Part shown: positions 10,089-20,289 of the stretch, in pieces
How the letters are laid out: every line of letters begins with the position of its first letter
How positions within the stretch are numbered: position 1 is the stretch's first letter
Origin: an uncultured Lachnospiraceae bacterium
GTDB taxonomy: Bacteria > Bacillota > Clostridia > Lachnospirales > Lachnospiraceae
Assembly: GCA_947591155.1 (NCBI GenBank)
Contig: CANQDA010000010.1
Span: 34,108 to 98,107 of the forward strand
Direction of reading: 5' to 3'
Length of the DNA stretch: 64,000 nucleotides
Notes under the pieces: model-generated
What the model saw: the letters and a program-made list of their open reading frames with translations, nothing else
The model's database searches: none
Told to the model about the DNA's origin: nothing
Position numbers and translations under genes: made by a program

Positions 10089-11006
10089 ATGCCTCATTGG
10101 AGTCGAGAGAACACAATATTCATTATGGCATCGACCGGGTATAAAAGGAAGAGTATAGAAGAAGAGGGAATGCGGGTGTTTTCCCCGTATCATGGGGATA
10201 AACTACTGTTTAGAATATTCAGGGAGGCTTGCTTTCGGTTGCCTGTATTACCCAAGGCGATTTGGTATAATAAAAGGATATTGGCAGAAGAAGGAATTCA
10301 TTTCATTAATATTATTGATGTCAATATCACAGAACATTATTTGGCATGGGTTAGAAAGAAATGTCCGGAGACGCAGATAAATTATCTTTATAACAATATG
10401 GTTGGAAAGGCAAGGAACATTACGCCTGAACGTATACCGGACAATATAAGGGTATGGACGTATGATGATTATGACAGCCGGAAATACAAAATAAGATTAA
10501 CAAAAAAATATTGGATTTACGAAATGATGCTTAGAGCTAAGCAGAGACCAGAGTTTGATGTTTTCTTTGTTGGGAGTGATAAAGGACGTGGCGAGAGACT
10601 GCTTCAGCTAGAAAAAAATTTGCATGATTTAGGCTTGAAAACGAAGTTTATCATTGTTAAAGATGGAAGGTTATCCAGAAAGAAGGCATATTATCAGAAG
10701 CCAATTCCCTACGAGCAAGTGCTTGATTATGATTCAAAAAGTCGTGCGATTCTGAATGTAACCATGAAAAATCAGGAAGGCGTGACAATGCGTGATATGG
10801 AGGCAGTGGCAATCGGAGTGAAGCTCATAACTACGAACAAGAATATAGTCCGGAAGGATCTGTACAACAGAAATAATGTATTTATTCTTGGGAGAGATAA
10901 ATTGGAGAATTTGCCTGAATTTATAAAAGGAGAGTATATTGATATTTTGCCGGGAATCAAAAACGATCATACATTTGAGTCTATGATGGACGAGATAACC
11001 AATTAG
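10089..11006 (+). CDS. Putative glycosyltransferase / polysaccharide biosynthesis protein
   Basis: ORF in capsule operon; C-terminal region RAILNVTMKNQEGVTMRDMEAVAIGVKLITTNKNI resembles GT-B-like capsule proteins. Confidence 0.55.
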   Translation: MPHWSRENTIFIMASTGYKRKSIEEEGMRVFSPYHGDKLLFRIFREACFRLPVLPKAIWYNKRILAEEGIHFINIIDVNITEHYLAWVRKKCPETQINYLYNNMVGKARNITPERIPDNIRVWTYDDYDSRKYKIRLTKKYWIYEMMLRAKQRPEFDVFFVGSDKGRGERLLQLEKNLHDLGLKTKFIIVKDGRLSRKKAYYQKPIPYEQVLDYDSKSRAILNVTMKNQEGVTMRDMEAVAIGVKLITTNKNIVRKDLYNRNNVFILGRDKLENLPEFIKGEYIDILPGIKNDHTFESMMDEITN

Positions 11007-11034
11007 AAGTGAAATTCCTAAAAGGTATATAAAA

Positions 11035-12189
11035 ATGTTGGAATTTAAAGCTGTTTTAATTATTGTAACAGGGATGATGTTGGTTCTCCTGGGCTTATGC
11101 TGCAAAGAAAAGCGAATCGTTCATCCGGTTTCCTATACTTGGAATAAGAAACTGGATGTAACTTATTTTACTATTTTTTTCATGTTCTGGTTATTTGCGA
11201 TAAGTGTATCGGAATCCTATGATATCGCTAATTATCGTTATGCGTATAATGGACGCATCTCCCATGGCAAAGAAGTCGTCTTTGATCTTATTCGTTTTTT
11301 CTTTTATGACCATGGTTGGAGTTTTGACGCGTTTAAAATACTTTGGGTTACTATAGTAATTTTACTTTTATATATAGCTATAAAAAAGTACAGTAATTCA
11401 CCGTGTGCAGTTGTCGCGCTTGCATTGGTGACTCCTTTGATCGGTTTCATTACACAAATGAGAAGCGCCTTGGTTGGAGCAATTTTTTTGAATGCATTCC
11501 ATCTTTTAGTTCAGGGAGGGAGAAAGAATCGGATAGCATATGCGGCGCTGATCATTTTAAGCGCTCAGATTCACATTATAGGGTATGGTTTTCTCATTTT
11601 CCTGTTTATCAATCCGGAAAGCAACAGAACATTCAAACCATTGTATTATTTTTTTATAGGCGTAGCAACGCTGATCGCATTGTTTTCCACAGGTTCTTTC
11701 TCCCAAGTCATTTACAGCATATTGGATCATTTGCCGGTAGCAGGCAAAGGCTTGGCCCGGGTATTGGAATATTTCCAAGGAGAAGGCAGCTCTTTCAAAT
11801 ATGCTTTCTTCCTGCTACTTAAGCATCAGTTTTTTTTCTCATTGACCGACAGGGCTTGCGAAGTACGGATGATGGAGCTGGATGTTTCGGATTTTGATAT
11901 CCGAAAATACAGGATGATAAGGGAAGCAAATGTGCTTATGCTTATGTTTCTTCCGATAACGATGGTGTCCGCGTCTTTTGAGCGAATGTTTAATTGCTTT
12001 GTTCTGATTCAGTATGCTATGATTTTTAATGCTGGGAGATCCAAGGTGTTGTTGTTCAAGAAGATATCATGGCAACAGAGTATACAATCCTTGATGATTC
12101 TTATGGTCTTCTTTATGTTTACTGTTGAATGTTACTATAGTTCCAGTGATTTGATTACTATACTGAATAGTGTAAGATGGCCATTTTAG
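11035..12189 (+). CDS. EpsG-family (Wzy-like) polysaccharide polymerase
   Basis: Polytopic membrane protein; SESYDIANYRYAYNGRIS and TQMRSALVGAIFLNAFHLL typical of EpsG family; context. Confidence 0.78.
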   Translation: MLEFKAVLIIVTGMMLVLLGLCCKEKRIVHPVSYTWNKKLDVTYFTIFFMFWLFAISVSESYDIANYRYAYNGRISHGKEVVFDLIRFFFYDHGWSFDAFKILWVTIVILLLYIAIKKYSNSPCAVVALALVTPLIGFITQMRSALVGAIFLNAFHLLVQGGRKNRIAYAALIILSAQIHIIGYGFLIFLFINPESNRTFKPLYYFFIGVATLIALFSTGSFSQVIYSILDHLPVAGKGLARVLEYFQGEGSSFKYAFFLLLKHQFFFSLTDRACEVRMMELDVSDFDIRKYRMIREANVLMLMFLPITMVSASFERMFNCFVLIQYAMIFNAGRSKVLLFKKISWQQSIQSLMILMVFFMFTVECYYSSSDLITILNSVRWPF

Positions 12190-12217
12190 AAACGGCAACT
12201 TTTCGAAAGGTAATAAT

Positions 12218-13387
12218 ATGAGTAGTGTATTGTTTATCTATGAGACGGAGATGCCGACAGTAAGTATCACGCGAAACTTTTGGCAAAGCCTTTCTGATGA
12301 ATATGGGATTGATGTGAGATTTGTTCGTCTGTTGGACGTACAGCTTTCAGATGTCAACTGGTGCGATATACTGGTAATGATTCGCCCGAACAATGCTTAT
12401 GCATGGAGAATCGCAGCTGCAACGCATAAAACCGGTCGATTTGTTATAACCATGTGTGATGATGACTTGCTTCATCTTCCAAAATCCCACCCCGATCTGC
12501 CATGGCAGAAAGGAGGCCTTATAAAGGCCTTAAGATATTCAAATGCCCTTATGAGTTGCAACAGATATTTAATTGATCAGATGTCTGGCCTTACTCTTGA
12601 CGGGCGTTCATCGCTGGTAGACACAGTAGTGAGACCAGAAGAGATATTAGATAGAGATTACGATTCAGAGGGCGGAAGCGCTGTTCGGATCGTCTATGCT
12701 GCAGGCGGCGGGCAACATGAGGCTTTATTTGAGCAGCTTGTTCTTCCGGCGCTTCTGAAAGTGGCGACCCAAAATCCGAATAAAATAACTCTGACTTTTG
12801 TTTCGGTGCATCCACAATGCGACGAACTGGAGAAAATTATTCCTGTTACGTATGTCGATGGAATGCCGCTACTCGAATACAGAAAGTATATGGAGGATCA
12901 AAAGTTCGACATAGGAATCTCCCCGCTGGAAGACACATCCTTCTCAAAGTGTAAATATTTTAATAAGTATCTTGAATATACATTATCCGGTATAGTCGGA
13001 ATATATTCCAACGTTCAACCTTATACATTCGTGGTGCAGGACGGATTTAACGGATTTTTAGCCGATAATACAGATAAAGCCTGGGAAGAAAAGCTGAGTT
13101 TGGCCATCCTCGATTCGAATTTACGAAAAGCATGTGCTAAAAGAGCTCAAAAGCATGTGGTTTCGAGCTTTGCTGAACGTGTATTAATGGAACGGATGTT
13201 TGCAGATATTCCGGAACTCCGAAAGAATTACAAGGGCCATTCTTCATGCCGAAACTTTTTTGTATGGAGAATACAATATTTGCTGTTAAGATATGCAGAG
13301 TATCTCTACAAGGTTTTCTTTTATATAAAAAGTGAAGGATTCAATAGTGTAAAAAAGAAATTATTTTCACGGTTCAAAAGAAAATAA
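12218..13387 (+). CDS. Glycosyltransferase (GT-B type)
   Basis: DIGISPLEDTSFSKCKYFNKYLEYTLSGIVGIYSNVQPYTFVVQDGFNGFLADN. Confidence 0.75.
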   Translation: MSSVLFIYETEMPTVSITRNFWQSLSDEYGIDVRFVRLLDVQLSDVNWCDILVMIRPNNAYAWRIAAATHKTGRFVITMCDDDLLHLPKSHPDLPWQKGGLIKALRYSNALMSCNRYLIDQMSGLTLDGRSSLVDTVVRPEEILDRDYDSEGGSAVRIVYAAGGGQHEALFEQLVLPALLKVATQNPNKITLTFVSVHPQCDELEKIIPVTYVDGMPLLEYRKYMEDQKFDIGISPLEDTSFSKCKYFNKYLEYTLSGIVGIYSNVQPYTFVVQDGFNGFLADNTDKAWEEKLSLAILDSNLRKACAKRAQKHVVSSFAERVLMERMFADIPELRKNYKGHSSCRNFFVWRIQYLLLRYAEYLYKVFFYIKSEGFNSVKKKLFSRFKRK

Positions 13388-13435
13388 TTGTGCAAGCTAT
13401 TCGCAAATGGCTGACTATGAAAGGGAAGAAGTCAT

Positions 13436-14911
13436 ATGGAGCAGGTTTCAAGAAAGCAGTTCACAAACGGAGCTATCTGGAAAATAATAGAGTCCTTTTC
13501 ATCGAAAGGAATAACTATGATAGTCTCTATTATTTTGGCCAGGATATTGATGCCGCGGGATTATGGTGTCATCGCACTGACAACTATTTTTCTTAATCTG
13601 TCCGATATTTTGATCGATGGCGGATTCAGCACTACCCTGATAAGAAAAAAGAATGTCGATGACTGCGATTATAGCTGTGTTCTGACGGTTAGCTTTTTGA
13701 TTGCAACGGTTCTCTACCTTGTTTTTTTTGCTGCGGCACCATTTATCGCAACTTATTATGAGGAATCGCTGTTTTGCCCTGTTTTGAGGGTGCTTGGCCT
13801 CACTGTATTTATTCAGGCGTTTGCGGCTACAAGGACGGCCATAGTTAACCGAAATATGCAGTTTAAACTATTATGCTGGTGCAATATTGCAGGCAGTATC
13901 ATATCAGGTATTGTTGGAATTGTGGCTGCATATGCAGGTTGTGGAGTATGGGCTATTGTTATTCAGAGATTACTGTATAATGTATTAGTTACGGGTCTAT
14001 TATTCTTTTGCGTTAAGTTTAAAATCAAATGGCAGGTTAATATTGAGAGACTGAAAGAAATTATAAAATTCAGCATAGGCGTGGTAAGCGCTTCTCTGTT
14101 ATATTTTGTTGCAAACAATATGTATAATGCGGTAATCGGAAAACGTTACTCTGTGACAGATCTTGGGTACAGCAGTAAGGGGAATCAGTTACCTGAACAA
14201 TTTTCGCTTTATACATTTTCAGCTGTTTCAGGCGTTCTGCTTCCCACTATCTCATCGTGTCAGGACGATCTGGATCGCGTCAAACACATTATTCGAAAAG
14301 TGACTGCGTTTAGCACATACATTATTTTCCCTCTTATGACAGGCATGATGCTGACATCTGAAGAAGTGATCGTGCTTCTTCTCACAGAAAAGTGGCGGGC
14401 GGCGGCGCCAATCATGATAGGTGCCTGCATTTATTATATTGGTATGCCATTTATCCTTATGAATTCGCAAGTGTATTATGCTCTTGGACATAGCTTCATG
14501 AAAGTTAAGATTGAAATTATACGACTTGTTATGATGATTCTGGGATTGATCATCGGAAGCTTTGTACTTAACTGCAGTATCGCTCAACTGTCTCTTATCA
14601 GTGGGACGATAATGATCATAGCGGCAGCTATAAGCGCCTATGAGGCTGGCAAGATGATGCATTATACAATCAATGAGATGCTTTCTGATCTATGGAAACC
14701 TGTAGCCTCAACCGCAGTGATGGGGTTTGGGGTATGGATGGTAGGCTGGTTTTTGCGTGCAAACGGTATAGACGGAATCATAATTTCATTTGCTATAAAG
14801 GTATCTGTTGGGGTTTTTGTATATTTTATTATGTCTATTTTACTAAAACCGGATGGCTATCGGGAAATTACGAGCACTTTATTTGGAATAGCAAGAAGTA
14901 GAGGACTATAA
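13436..14911 (+). CDS. Wzx-type oligosaccharide flippase (MATE/MVF family)
   Basis: Polytopic protein; NGAIWKIIESFSSKGITMIVSIILARILMPRDYGVIALTTIFLNLSDILIDGGFSTTLIRKK. Confidence 0.92.
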   Translation: MEQVSRKQFTNGAIWKIIESFSSKGITMIVSIILARILMPRDYGVIALTTIFLNLSDILIDGGFSTTLIRKKNVDDCDYSCVLTVSFLIATVLYLVFFAAAPFIATYYEESLFCPVLRVLGLTVFIQAFAATRTAIVNRNMQFKLLCWCNIAGSIISGIVGIVAAYAGCGVWAIVIQRLLYNVLVTGLLFFCVKFKIKWQVNIERLKEIIKFSIGVVSASLLYFVANNMYNAVIGKRYSVTDLGYSSKGNQLPEQFSLYTFSAVSGVLLPTISSCQDDLDRVKHIIRKVTAFSTYIIFPLMTGMMLTSEEVIVLLLTEKWRAAAPIMIGACIYYIGMPFILMNSQVYYALGHSFMKVKIEIIRLVMMILGLIIGSFVLNCSIAQLSLISGTIMIIAAAISAYEAGKMMHYTINEMLSDLWKPVASTAVMGFGVWMVGWFLRANGIDGIIISFAIKVSVGVFVYFIMSILLKPDGYREITSTLFGIARSRGL

Positions 14912-14974
14912 CGGGAAAGAGAATAGAAAAAGGTATTAACTCGCTTATACTTTGATAATGTGCAGGGGTTGCCT

Positions 14975-16018
14975 ATGAAAGAGAACAAGATTGGGAAGGC
15001 AATTTCATATTTACGAAAGAGGGCAGGCTATACCCAGAAGGATCTGGCGGATCGTATCGGAATCAGTGACAAAGCTGTGTCCAAGTGGGAGAGGGGACTT
15101 GGACTGCCGGATATCGGGTATCTGAGGAAGCTTTCCATCCTTTTGGATACAGATACGGATAGTTTGTTGGCCGGTGATGTCGTTCATCATGACAGCGACT
15201 GGCAGGGCATTCTTTTGTTGGATGAGAATCCATACAAGATTGGCGCAGGGACAATCATTTATGATAAACCAATCGTTTACTTCCTCCTGAGCTATTTCCT
15301 TCTCGTGGGGATCAGAGATATCCTGATCGCCTGTTCATCCGACGATAAGAAATATATAGATGAGACGCTCGGAGACGGCAGGGATTATGGAATTCGGCTT
15401 AGAACGGTTTGCGGCTCACTTCAGGATGCTGTAAAGTACAACATGACAGCAAAGAATACCATGATGGTTTATGGGCGTTGTCTGCTCTATGGAGTGGATC
15501 AGACACGTTTTTTCCAGAAGGCGATGATGAACCGGGAGCGATTCACAATGCTTGTGCTTCCCAAACGACTCAATCACTCATTTTCCCGCATTGCTATCGA
15601 TCGGGACAAAAAGGTTGTCAGCTTGGATTCGGATGAGCTGTTGTGGACACAATATGATTTCAGCGATATTCCGATTCTGTTTTTTCCAACGGAATTTTTG
15701 ACTGATATGGCAGTTGGGACAGACGTTGCATCCTACATTGCCAGATACGCATCCGAAAATGAACTGTTTGTTCAGATGCTAGATCGCGGTTTTGTAGAGA
15801 TCGAGGTGGACAATTGGGTGAATGTTCAGGAGGCGTCCGCTTTCCTGAAGATCGTTCAGGATAATTGCGGGATGAACGTATACTGTATCGAGGAAGTGGC
15901 CTGGCGACGGGGCTTTATCTCCTTGGAGCAGCTGAGAGAACATGGTGAAAGAAAGAAAGGGACAGAATATGGAGATTATATATTAAGTCTCTGCAATCGT
16001 GTTCAGGCAGGAAATTAA
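14975..16018 (+). CDS. XRE-type HTH domain fused to degenerate RmlA-like nucleotidyltransferase domain
   Basis: HTH IGKAISYLRKRAGYTQKDLADRIGISDKAVSKWERGLGLPD; then YDKPIVYFLLSYFLLVGIRDILIACSSDDKKYIDETLGDGRDYGIRL and C-terminal EEVAWRRGFISLEQLREHG matching RmlA core/C-term motifs, but no GGxGTRL loop. Confidence 0.8.
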   Translation: MKENKIGKAISYLRKRAGYTQKDLADRIGISDKAVSKWERGLGLPDIGYLRKLSILLDTDTDSLLAGDVVHHDSDWQGILLLDENPYKIGAGTIIYDKPIVYFLLSYFLLVGIRDILIACSSDDKKYIDETLGDGRDYGIRLRTVCGSLQDAVKYNMTAKNTMMVYGRCLLYGVDQTRFFQKAMMNRERFTMLVLPKRLNHSFSRIAIDRDKKVVSLDSDELLWTQYDFSDIPILFFPTEFLTDMAVGTDVASYIARYASENELFVQMLDRGFVEIEVDNWVNVQEASAFLKIVQDNCGMNVYCIEEVAWRRGFISLEQLREHGERKKGTEYGDYILSLCNRVQAGN

Positions 16019-16130
16019 TGTCTCAAGGTGAATGTAAGGTAAACGGATAGTCGGTTGGCGAGATGCTGACTGAATTGTATTGTAATATTAGGTGATAATA
16101 TATTTTTTGAAAAGGAGAAAAGGTAAAGAT

Positions 16131-17267
16131 ATGGCAGGAATACAGTTATTTAAAGCAAAATATGAAGTAGAGGAATGCCTTGAGCAGATCAGGGAATGTC
16201 TGGAGGTAGGTTGGACAGGTCTTGGTTTTAAAACAGTGCAGTTCGAAGAAGCATGGAAAGCTTATACGGGACTTCCGTTTGCGCATTATCTGAATTCATC
16301 TACGATAGGTCTTTACATGGCAGTAGACATTCTGAAAGAACAGTATGGATGGGCAGATGACGACGAGATCATCACTACGCCGATCACTTTTGTTTCTTCA
16401 AATCATGCGATTTTGAAGTCCCATATGAAAGCGGTATTCGCTGATATTGATGATACTATGTGCCTGACGCCGCAATCCGTGAAAGAGCATATCACAGATC
16501 GGACAAGAGCAGTCATGTATGTAGGGCTTGGCGGAAATATGGGACATTATTACGAAATCGTAGATATTTGCAAGGAACATGGACTGAAACTGATTCTTGA
16601 CGCAGCCCATATGGCCGGAACACGCTACAAGGGAGAGATTCCGGGACGGGAAGCGGAAGTAGTCGTCTATTCATTTCAGGCGGTGAAGAATCTTCCTACC
16701 GCAGATTCAGGTATGATCTGCTTCAAAAGAGGAGAATTCGACGAGATCGTCAGAAAAAAATGTTGGCTGGGGATCAACAAGGATACCTATTCTAGATCTT
16801 CGGACAGTGGAAATTACAAGTGGAAGTATGATGTGGAATATATCGGGGACAAAGGGCATGGAAATTCTGTGATGGCGGCGATCGGTTTAGTACAGATCAA
16901 ATACTTAGATCGTGACAATGCTTATAGAAGACAGTTGGCTACTTGGTATAGGGAAGAGCTGAAAGAATGCGAAGACAAAGTAAAAACCGTTCGCATTGAG
17001 GACGGATGCGAAAGCTCATATCATCTGTTCCAAATCTGCGTAGAGGATAGGGATGCATTGATGATGGCATTGAATGCGGCGGAGATTTACCCGGGTGTAC
17101 ATTATGCCAGCAATATCAATTACAGAATGTACGAATATGCAAAGGGAACCTGCCCTTATTCTGATTATGTGAGCGACCATACGATCAGCCTTCCTATGAA
17201 CCTTTATCTCACATACGACGATGTTAAAAAGATATGTGCTGTGATTAAGAATTTTGTGAATAGATGA
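16131..17267 (+). CDS. DegT/DnrJ/EryC1/StrS-family PLP aminotransferase
   Basis: ITTPITFVSSNHAIL, LILDAAHMAGTRYKG, VYSFQAVKNLPTADSGM (PLP Lys); RBS aaaaggag before ATG 16131. Confidence 0.9.
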   Translation: MAGIQLFKAKYEVEECLEQIRECLEVGWTGLGFKTVQFEEAWKAYTGLPFAHYLNSSTIGLYMAVDILKEQYGWADDDEIITTPITFVSSNHAILKSHMKAVFADIDDTMCLTPQSVKEHITDRTRAVMYVGLGGNMGHYYEIVDICKEHGLKLILDAAHMAGTRYKGEIPGREAEVVVYSFQAVKNLPTADSGMICFKRGEFDEIVRKKCWLGINKDTYSRSSDSGNYKWKYDVEYIGDKGHGNSVMAAIGLVQIKYLDRDNAYRRQLATWYREELKECEDKVKTVRIEDGCESSYHLFQICVEDRDALMMALNAAEIYPGVHYASNINYRMYEYAKGTCPYSDYVSDHTISLPMNLYLTYDDVKKICAVIKNFVNR

Positions 17268-17277
17268 GGTCTATATA

Positions 17278-17829
17278 ATGGTATACGAAAAAGTGATTAG
17301 CGGAAAACTTGTAGATTTAAAAGCGGCTGATATTGATGATGCGGAGTTCACTTTATCCATACGGCAGGATCCGGAAATGACGAAACACTTGCCGCGTTTA
17401 GATATCACAATGGATCAGCAGAAAGAGTGGATAAAAAGGCAACGCGAGGAGGAGAACGGTTATTTTTTTGTGGTGTGGGATAAGCAGGGCAACAGGCTTG
17501 GAACGATGAGCGTTTATGATATAAACGGGGATACAGGAGAAGGCGGACGGCTGGCGTTATATGGCGATCCGATGCAAAAAATCGAAGCGGGTCTGTTGAT
17601 GCTGGAATTTGACTTTGATGTGCTTCGTCTGGAACATATTATTGGTTGGGTAGAAGCTGACAATAAGCCTGCTTTAAGGTGGAACAAAATGTTTGGAGCA
17701 ATTTTCAATGAACCTGAAATCGACAAAAGAGGGAAAATGATTCAAAGATTTACTATAACTAAAGACGATGCACGGGTTGCTTGCAAAAAAATACGGGGTA
17801 TCTTGCAAAAAACGGTTGCTTCAGAATAA
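17278..17829 (+). CDS. GNAT-family N-acetyl/acyltransferase
   Basis: LRLEHIIGWVEADNKPALRWNKMFGAIFN; RimJ/RimL-like GNAT pattern. Confidence 0.8.
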   Translation: MVYEKVISGKLVDLKAADIDDAEFTLSIRQDPEMTKHLPRLDITMDQQKEWIKRQREEENGYFFVVWDKQGNRLGTMSVYDINGDTGEGGRLALYGDPMQKIEAGLLMLEFDFDVLRLEHIIGWVEADNKPALRWNKMFGAIFNEPEIDKRGKMIQRFTITKDDARVACKKIRGILQKTVASE

Positions 17830-17954
17830 TAGGATGCCAAGGAATTTGAGAGATAAAAAGAGAGGTTTTTCATACGGACACGCAAGATGCATTGAAGATG
17901 TAAGATGACTGAAAACAGCAAAATAATTTATAAAAGTGATAGGAGGAACATACC

Positions 17955-18179
17955 ATGACAAACGAAGAGAAACTGGAACTGTTGGAAGAGGTAATGGAGA
18001 TGGATCCGGGAACCTTGAAGCCGGAGATGGCTTTGGAGAATCTGGAAGAATGGAACAGTATTGCGGTAATTTCTTTTATTGCAATGGTGGATGATGAGTT
18101 TGATAAAGTAATTAAGAGCGCTGTAATTAAAGAACAGAAGACGGTAGCCGATTTGATGGCTCTGATGGAGGAGGAATAG
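17955..18179 (+). CDS. Acyl carrier protein (ACP1)
   Basis: 74 aa acidic helical protein; EWNSIAVISFIAMVDDEF with phosphopantetheine-site Ser. Confidence 0.8.
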   Translation: MTNEEKLELLEEVMEMDPGTLKPEMALENLEEWNSIAVISFIAMVDDEFDKVIKSAVIKEQKTVADLMALMEEE

Positions 18180-18182
18180 TCT

Positions 18183-18938
18183 ATGATCAATCCCATGGAC
18201 CTGAGTGGAAAGCATATTCTGATTACGGGCGGCTCTTCCGGCATTGGCCGGAAATGTGCGATTCAGGCTAGCCGGCTCGGGGCCAGAGTTACGATCATTG
18301 CTCGTAACGAGGAGCGTCTCAAGGAGACAGTCCAATTGATGGACAGATCTGAGGAACAAGCCTGGTATGCGTTTGACTTGAATGAGACGGGACAAATCGA
18401 AAATTTGATAAACACAATTACTGCAGAACGTGGAAAGGCGGACGGGTTTGTTCATGCGGCGGGCATTGGAACAGGGCGGATGCTTAGACAGACAACGCCC
18501 AGATTTGTTGAGAAAATGTTTCGCATTCACACATTGGCGCTCTTTGAAACAGTGAGATGTCTCTCACTTGGAAATAACCTGAATGAGGGAGCTTCTCTGG
18601 TAACAATATCTTCTCTGGCTGCGAAGATAGGGAATATTTCTCAGGGAGCTTATGGGGCAGCAAAAGCTAGCATGGAAGGCTTTCTGAATCCGATAGCTCT
18701 GGAATTGGGAGCAAGAGGCATCCGTTTTAATGCTATTGAGTATGGGTTCGTGCAGACAGAAATGACTCAGGAGTATATGGATTTCGGAGATCACAAATTG
18801 CTTGAAGCACAGTATCTGGGACTCATAGGTGCTGAAGATGCGGCAAACGTAGTGCTGTTTCTTTTGAGTGATGCATGTAGATATATCACGGCGGCCGTCT
18901 TGCCTATTGGGGGAGGGTATGGGGGAAAGATAGGATAG
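18183..18938 (+). CDS. SDR-family 3-oxoacyl-ACP reductase-like (FabG-like)
   Basis: ITGGSSGIGRKCAIQASRLG, YGAAKASMEGFLNPIALELGARGIRFNAIEYGFVQTEM. Confidence 0.88.
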   Translation: MINPMDLSGKHILITGGSSGIGRKCAIQASRLGARVTIIARNEERLKETVQLMDRSEEQAWYAFDLNETGQIENLINTITAERGKADGFVHAAGIGTGRMLRQTTPRFVEKMFRIHTLALFETVRCLSLGNNLNEGASLVTISSLAAKIGNISQGAYGAAKASMEGFLNPIALELGARGIRFNAIEYGFVQTEMTQEYMDFGDHKLLEAQYLGLIGAEDAANVVLFLLSDACRYITAAVLPIGGGYGGKIG

Positions 18939-18959
18939 TAGTATGAGGAGGTGATTTGA

Positions 18960-20024
18960 GTGTCAACGGCGATGTTTGAAGGAGTAAAGATTACCGGTTT
19001 AGCCTGTGCAGTACCTAAGAAGATTAATTCAATTTCTGATTTCGTAGACAGGTTTGATATTGACAGGGTCATTAATACGACTGGAATAAAAGAACGACAT
19101 GTTGTAAGTGAGCGGCAAAGCGCAAGTGATCTTTGCTATGAAGCGGCAAAAGAGCTGATTGAGCATAAAGGATATCCCAAAGACAGCTTTGATGGAATTA
19201 TTTTGGTCACTCAGACTCCGGACTACTGTGTTCCGGCAACAGCCCATATTTTGCATACGCGTCTCGGATTATCAAATGAGTGTATGGCATGGGATATTAA
19301 TTTGGGCTGTTCCGGTTTTGTTTATGCGCTTTATATGGCGGCATCCATGGTACAGGCAGGGGCTCTGAAACGGATATTATTGTGCTGCGGAGAGGCTCAT
19401 TCCAGAATATGGCCTGCGAGCGACCAGTCGACGACAGTTTTATTTGGCGATGCGGGAAGTGCAGTTATTCTCGAAAAAGGCGAAGACATTATGCATGCGA
19501 TAATGAGAGCTGATGGATCTGGATATCAGGCGATTATTTATCCGGGGCTCAGCGCAAGAGTCAAAGTGGATTTGTCCAATGTAAACTACGATGAAATATG
19601 CCCTAAAATGGACGGAGCAGCCGTACTGGAATTTGCTTTCAGACGGGAACCTCGTTTATTTAAAGACTTCTTTGAAGCCTTTGGCGGGACAATTGATGAT
19701 TATGATTATTGTGTGTTTCATCAGGCAAACTTATTTATGATGGAACATATTCGGAAGAGAATTCATCTTGCGAAAGAGAAAATGCCTGTCTCCCTGGATC
19801 GGTTTGGCAATACTAGCAGTGTAAGTATTCCTCTTACAATTGCGGATCTATGTCAGAGAACACCGGTGCAGGATCGAATGCGTTTTATTGTCTCAGGTTT
19901 TGGAATCGGTTTGTCGTGGGGCATTATGGACTTCACGATGGAAAAGGAAGATATTCTCCCGATTATTGAGACCGATGAGTATTTTCGGGAAGCATATGGA
20001 AGTGAAAAGACTATATTAAAATGA
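18960..20024 (+). CDS. Beta-ketoacyl-ACP synthase III (FabH-like)
   Basis: Cys (NLGCSGFVYAL), His (VFHQANLFMMEHI), Asn (DRFGNTSSVSIPL) triad all present. Confidence 0.92.
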   Translation: MSTAMFEGVKITGLACAVPKKINSISDFVDRFDIDRVINTTGIKERHVVSERQSASDLCYEAAKELIEHKGYPKDSFDGIILVTQTPDYCVPATAHILHTRLGLSNECMAWDINLGCSGFVYALYMAASMVQAGALKRILLCCGEAHSRIWPASDQSTTVLFGDAGSAVILEKGEDIMHAIMRADGSGYQAIIYPGLSARVKVDLSNVNYDEICPKMDGAAVLEFAFRREPRLFKDFFEAFGGTIDDYDYCVFHQANLFMMEHIRKRIHLAKEKMPVSLDRFGNTSSVSIPLTIADLCQRTPVQDRMRFIVSGFGIGLSWGIMDFTMEKEDILPIIETDEYFREAYGSEKTILK

Positions 20025-20046
20025 TTTCTGGAAAAGAGGTAAAGTT

Positions 20047-20289
20047 ATGTCAAATATAGAAAAGTACAACAATGCATTTATTGAAACATTTGAGATTACA
20101 GAGGATCAGCTTGCAGGCTTGAAGTATCAGGACATAGCGGCATGGGATTCTGTAGGACATATGGGTTTGATCGCAGCGCTGGAGGACGCATTTGATATCA
20201 TGATGGACACAGACGATATCATTGACCTTAGCTCTTATGAAAAAGGCAAGGAAATTCTGGCGAAGGATGAGTATGGGGTTGAGTTTTAA
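20047..20289 (+). CDS. Acyl carrier protein (ACP2)
   Basis: 80 aa; AAWDSVGHMGLIAALEDAFDIMMDTDDI, DSV phosphopantetheine motif. Confidence 0.88.
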   Translation: MSNIEKYNNAFIETFEITEDQLAGLKYQDIAAWDSVGHMGLIAALEDAFDIMMDTDDIIDLSSYEKGKEILAKDEYGVEF

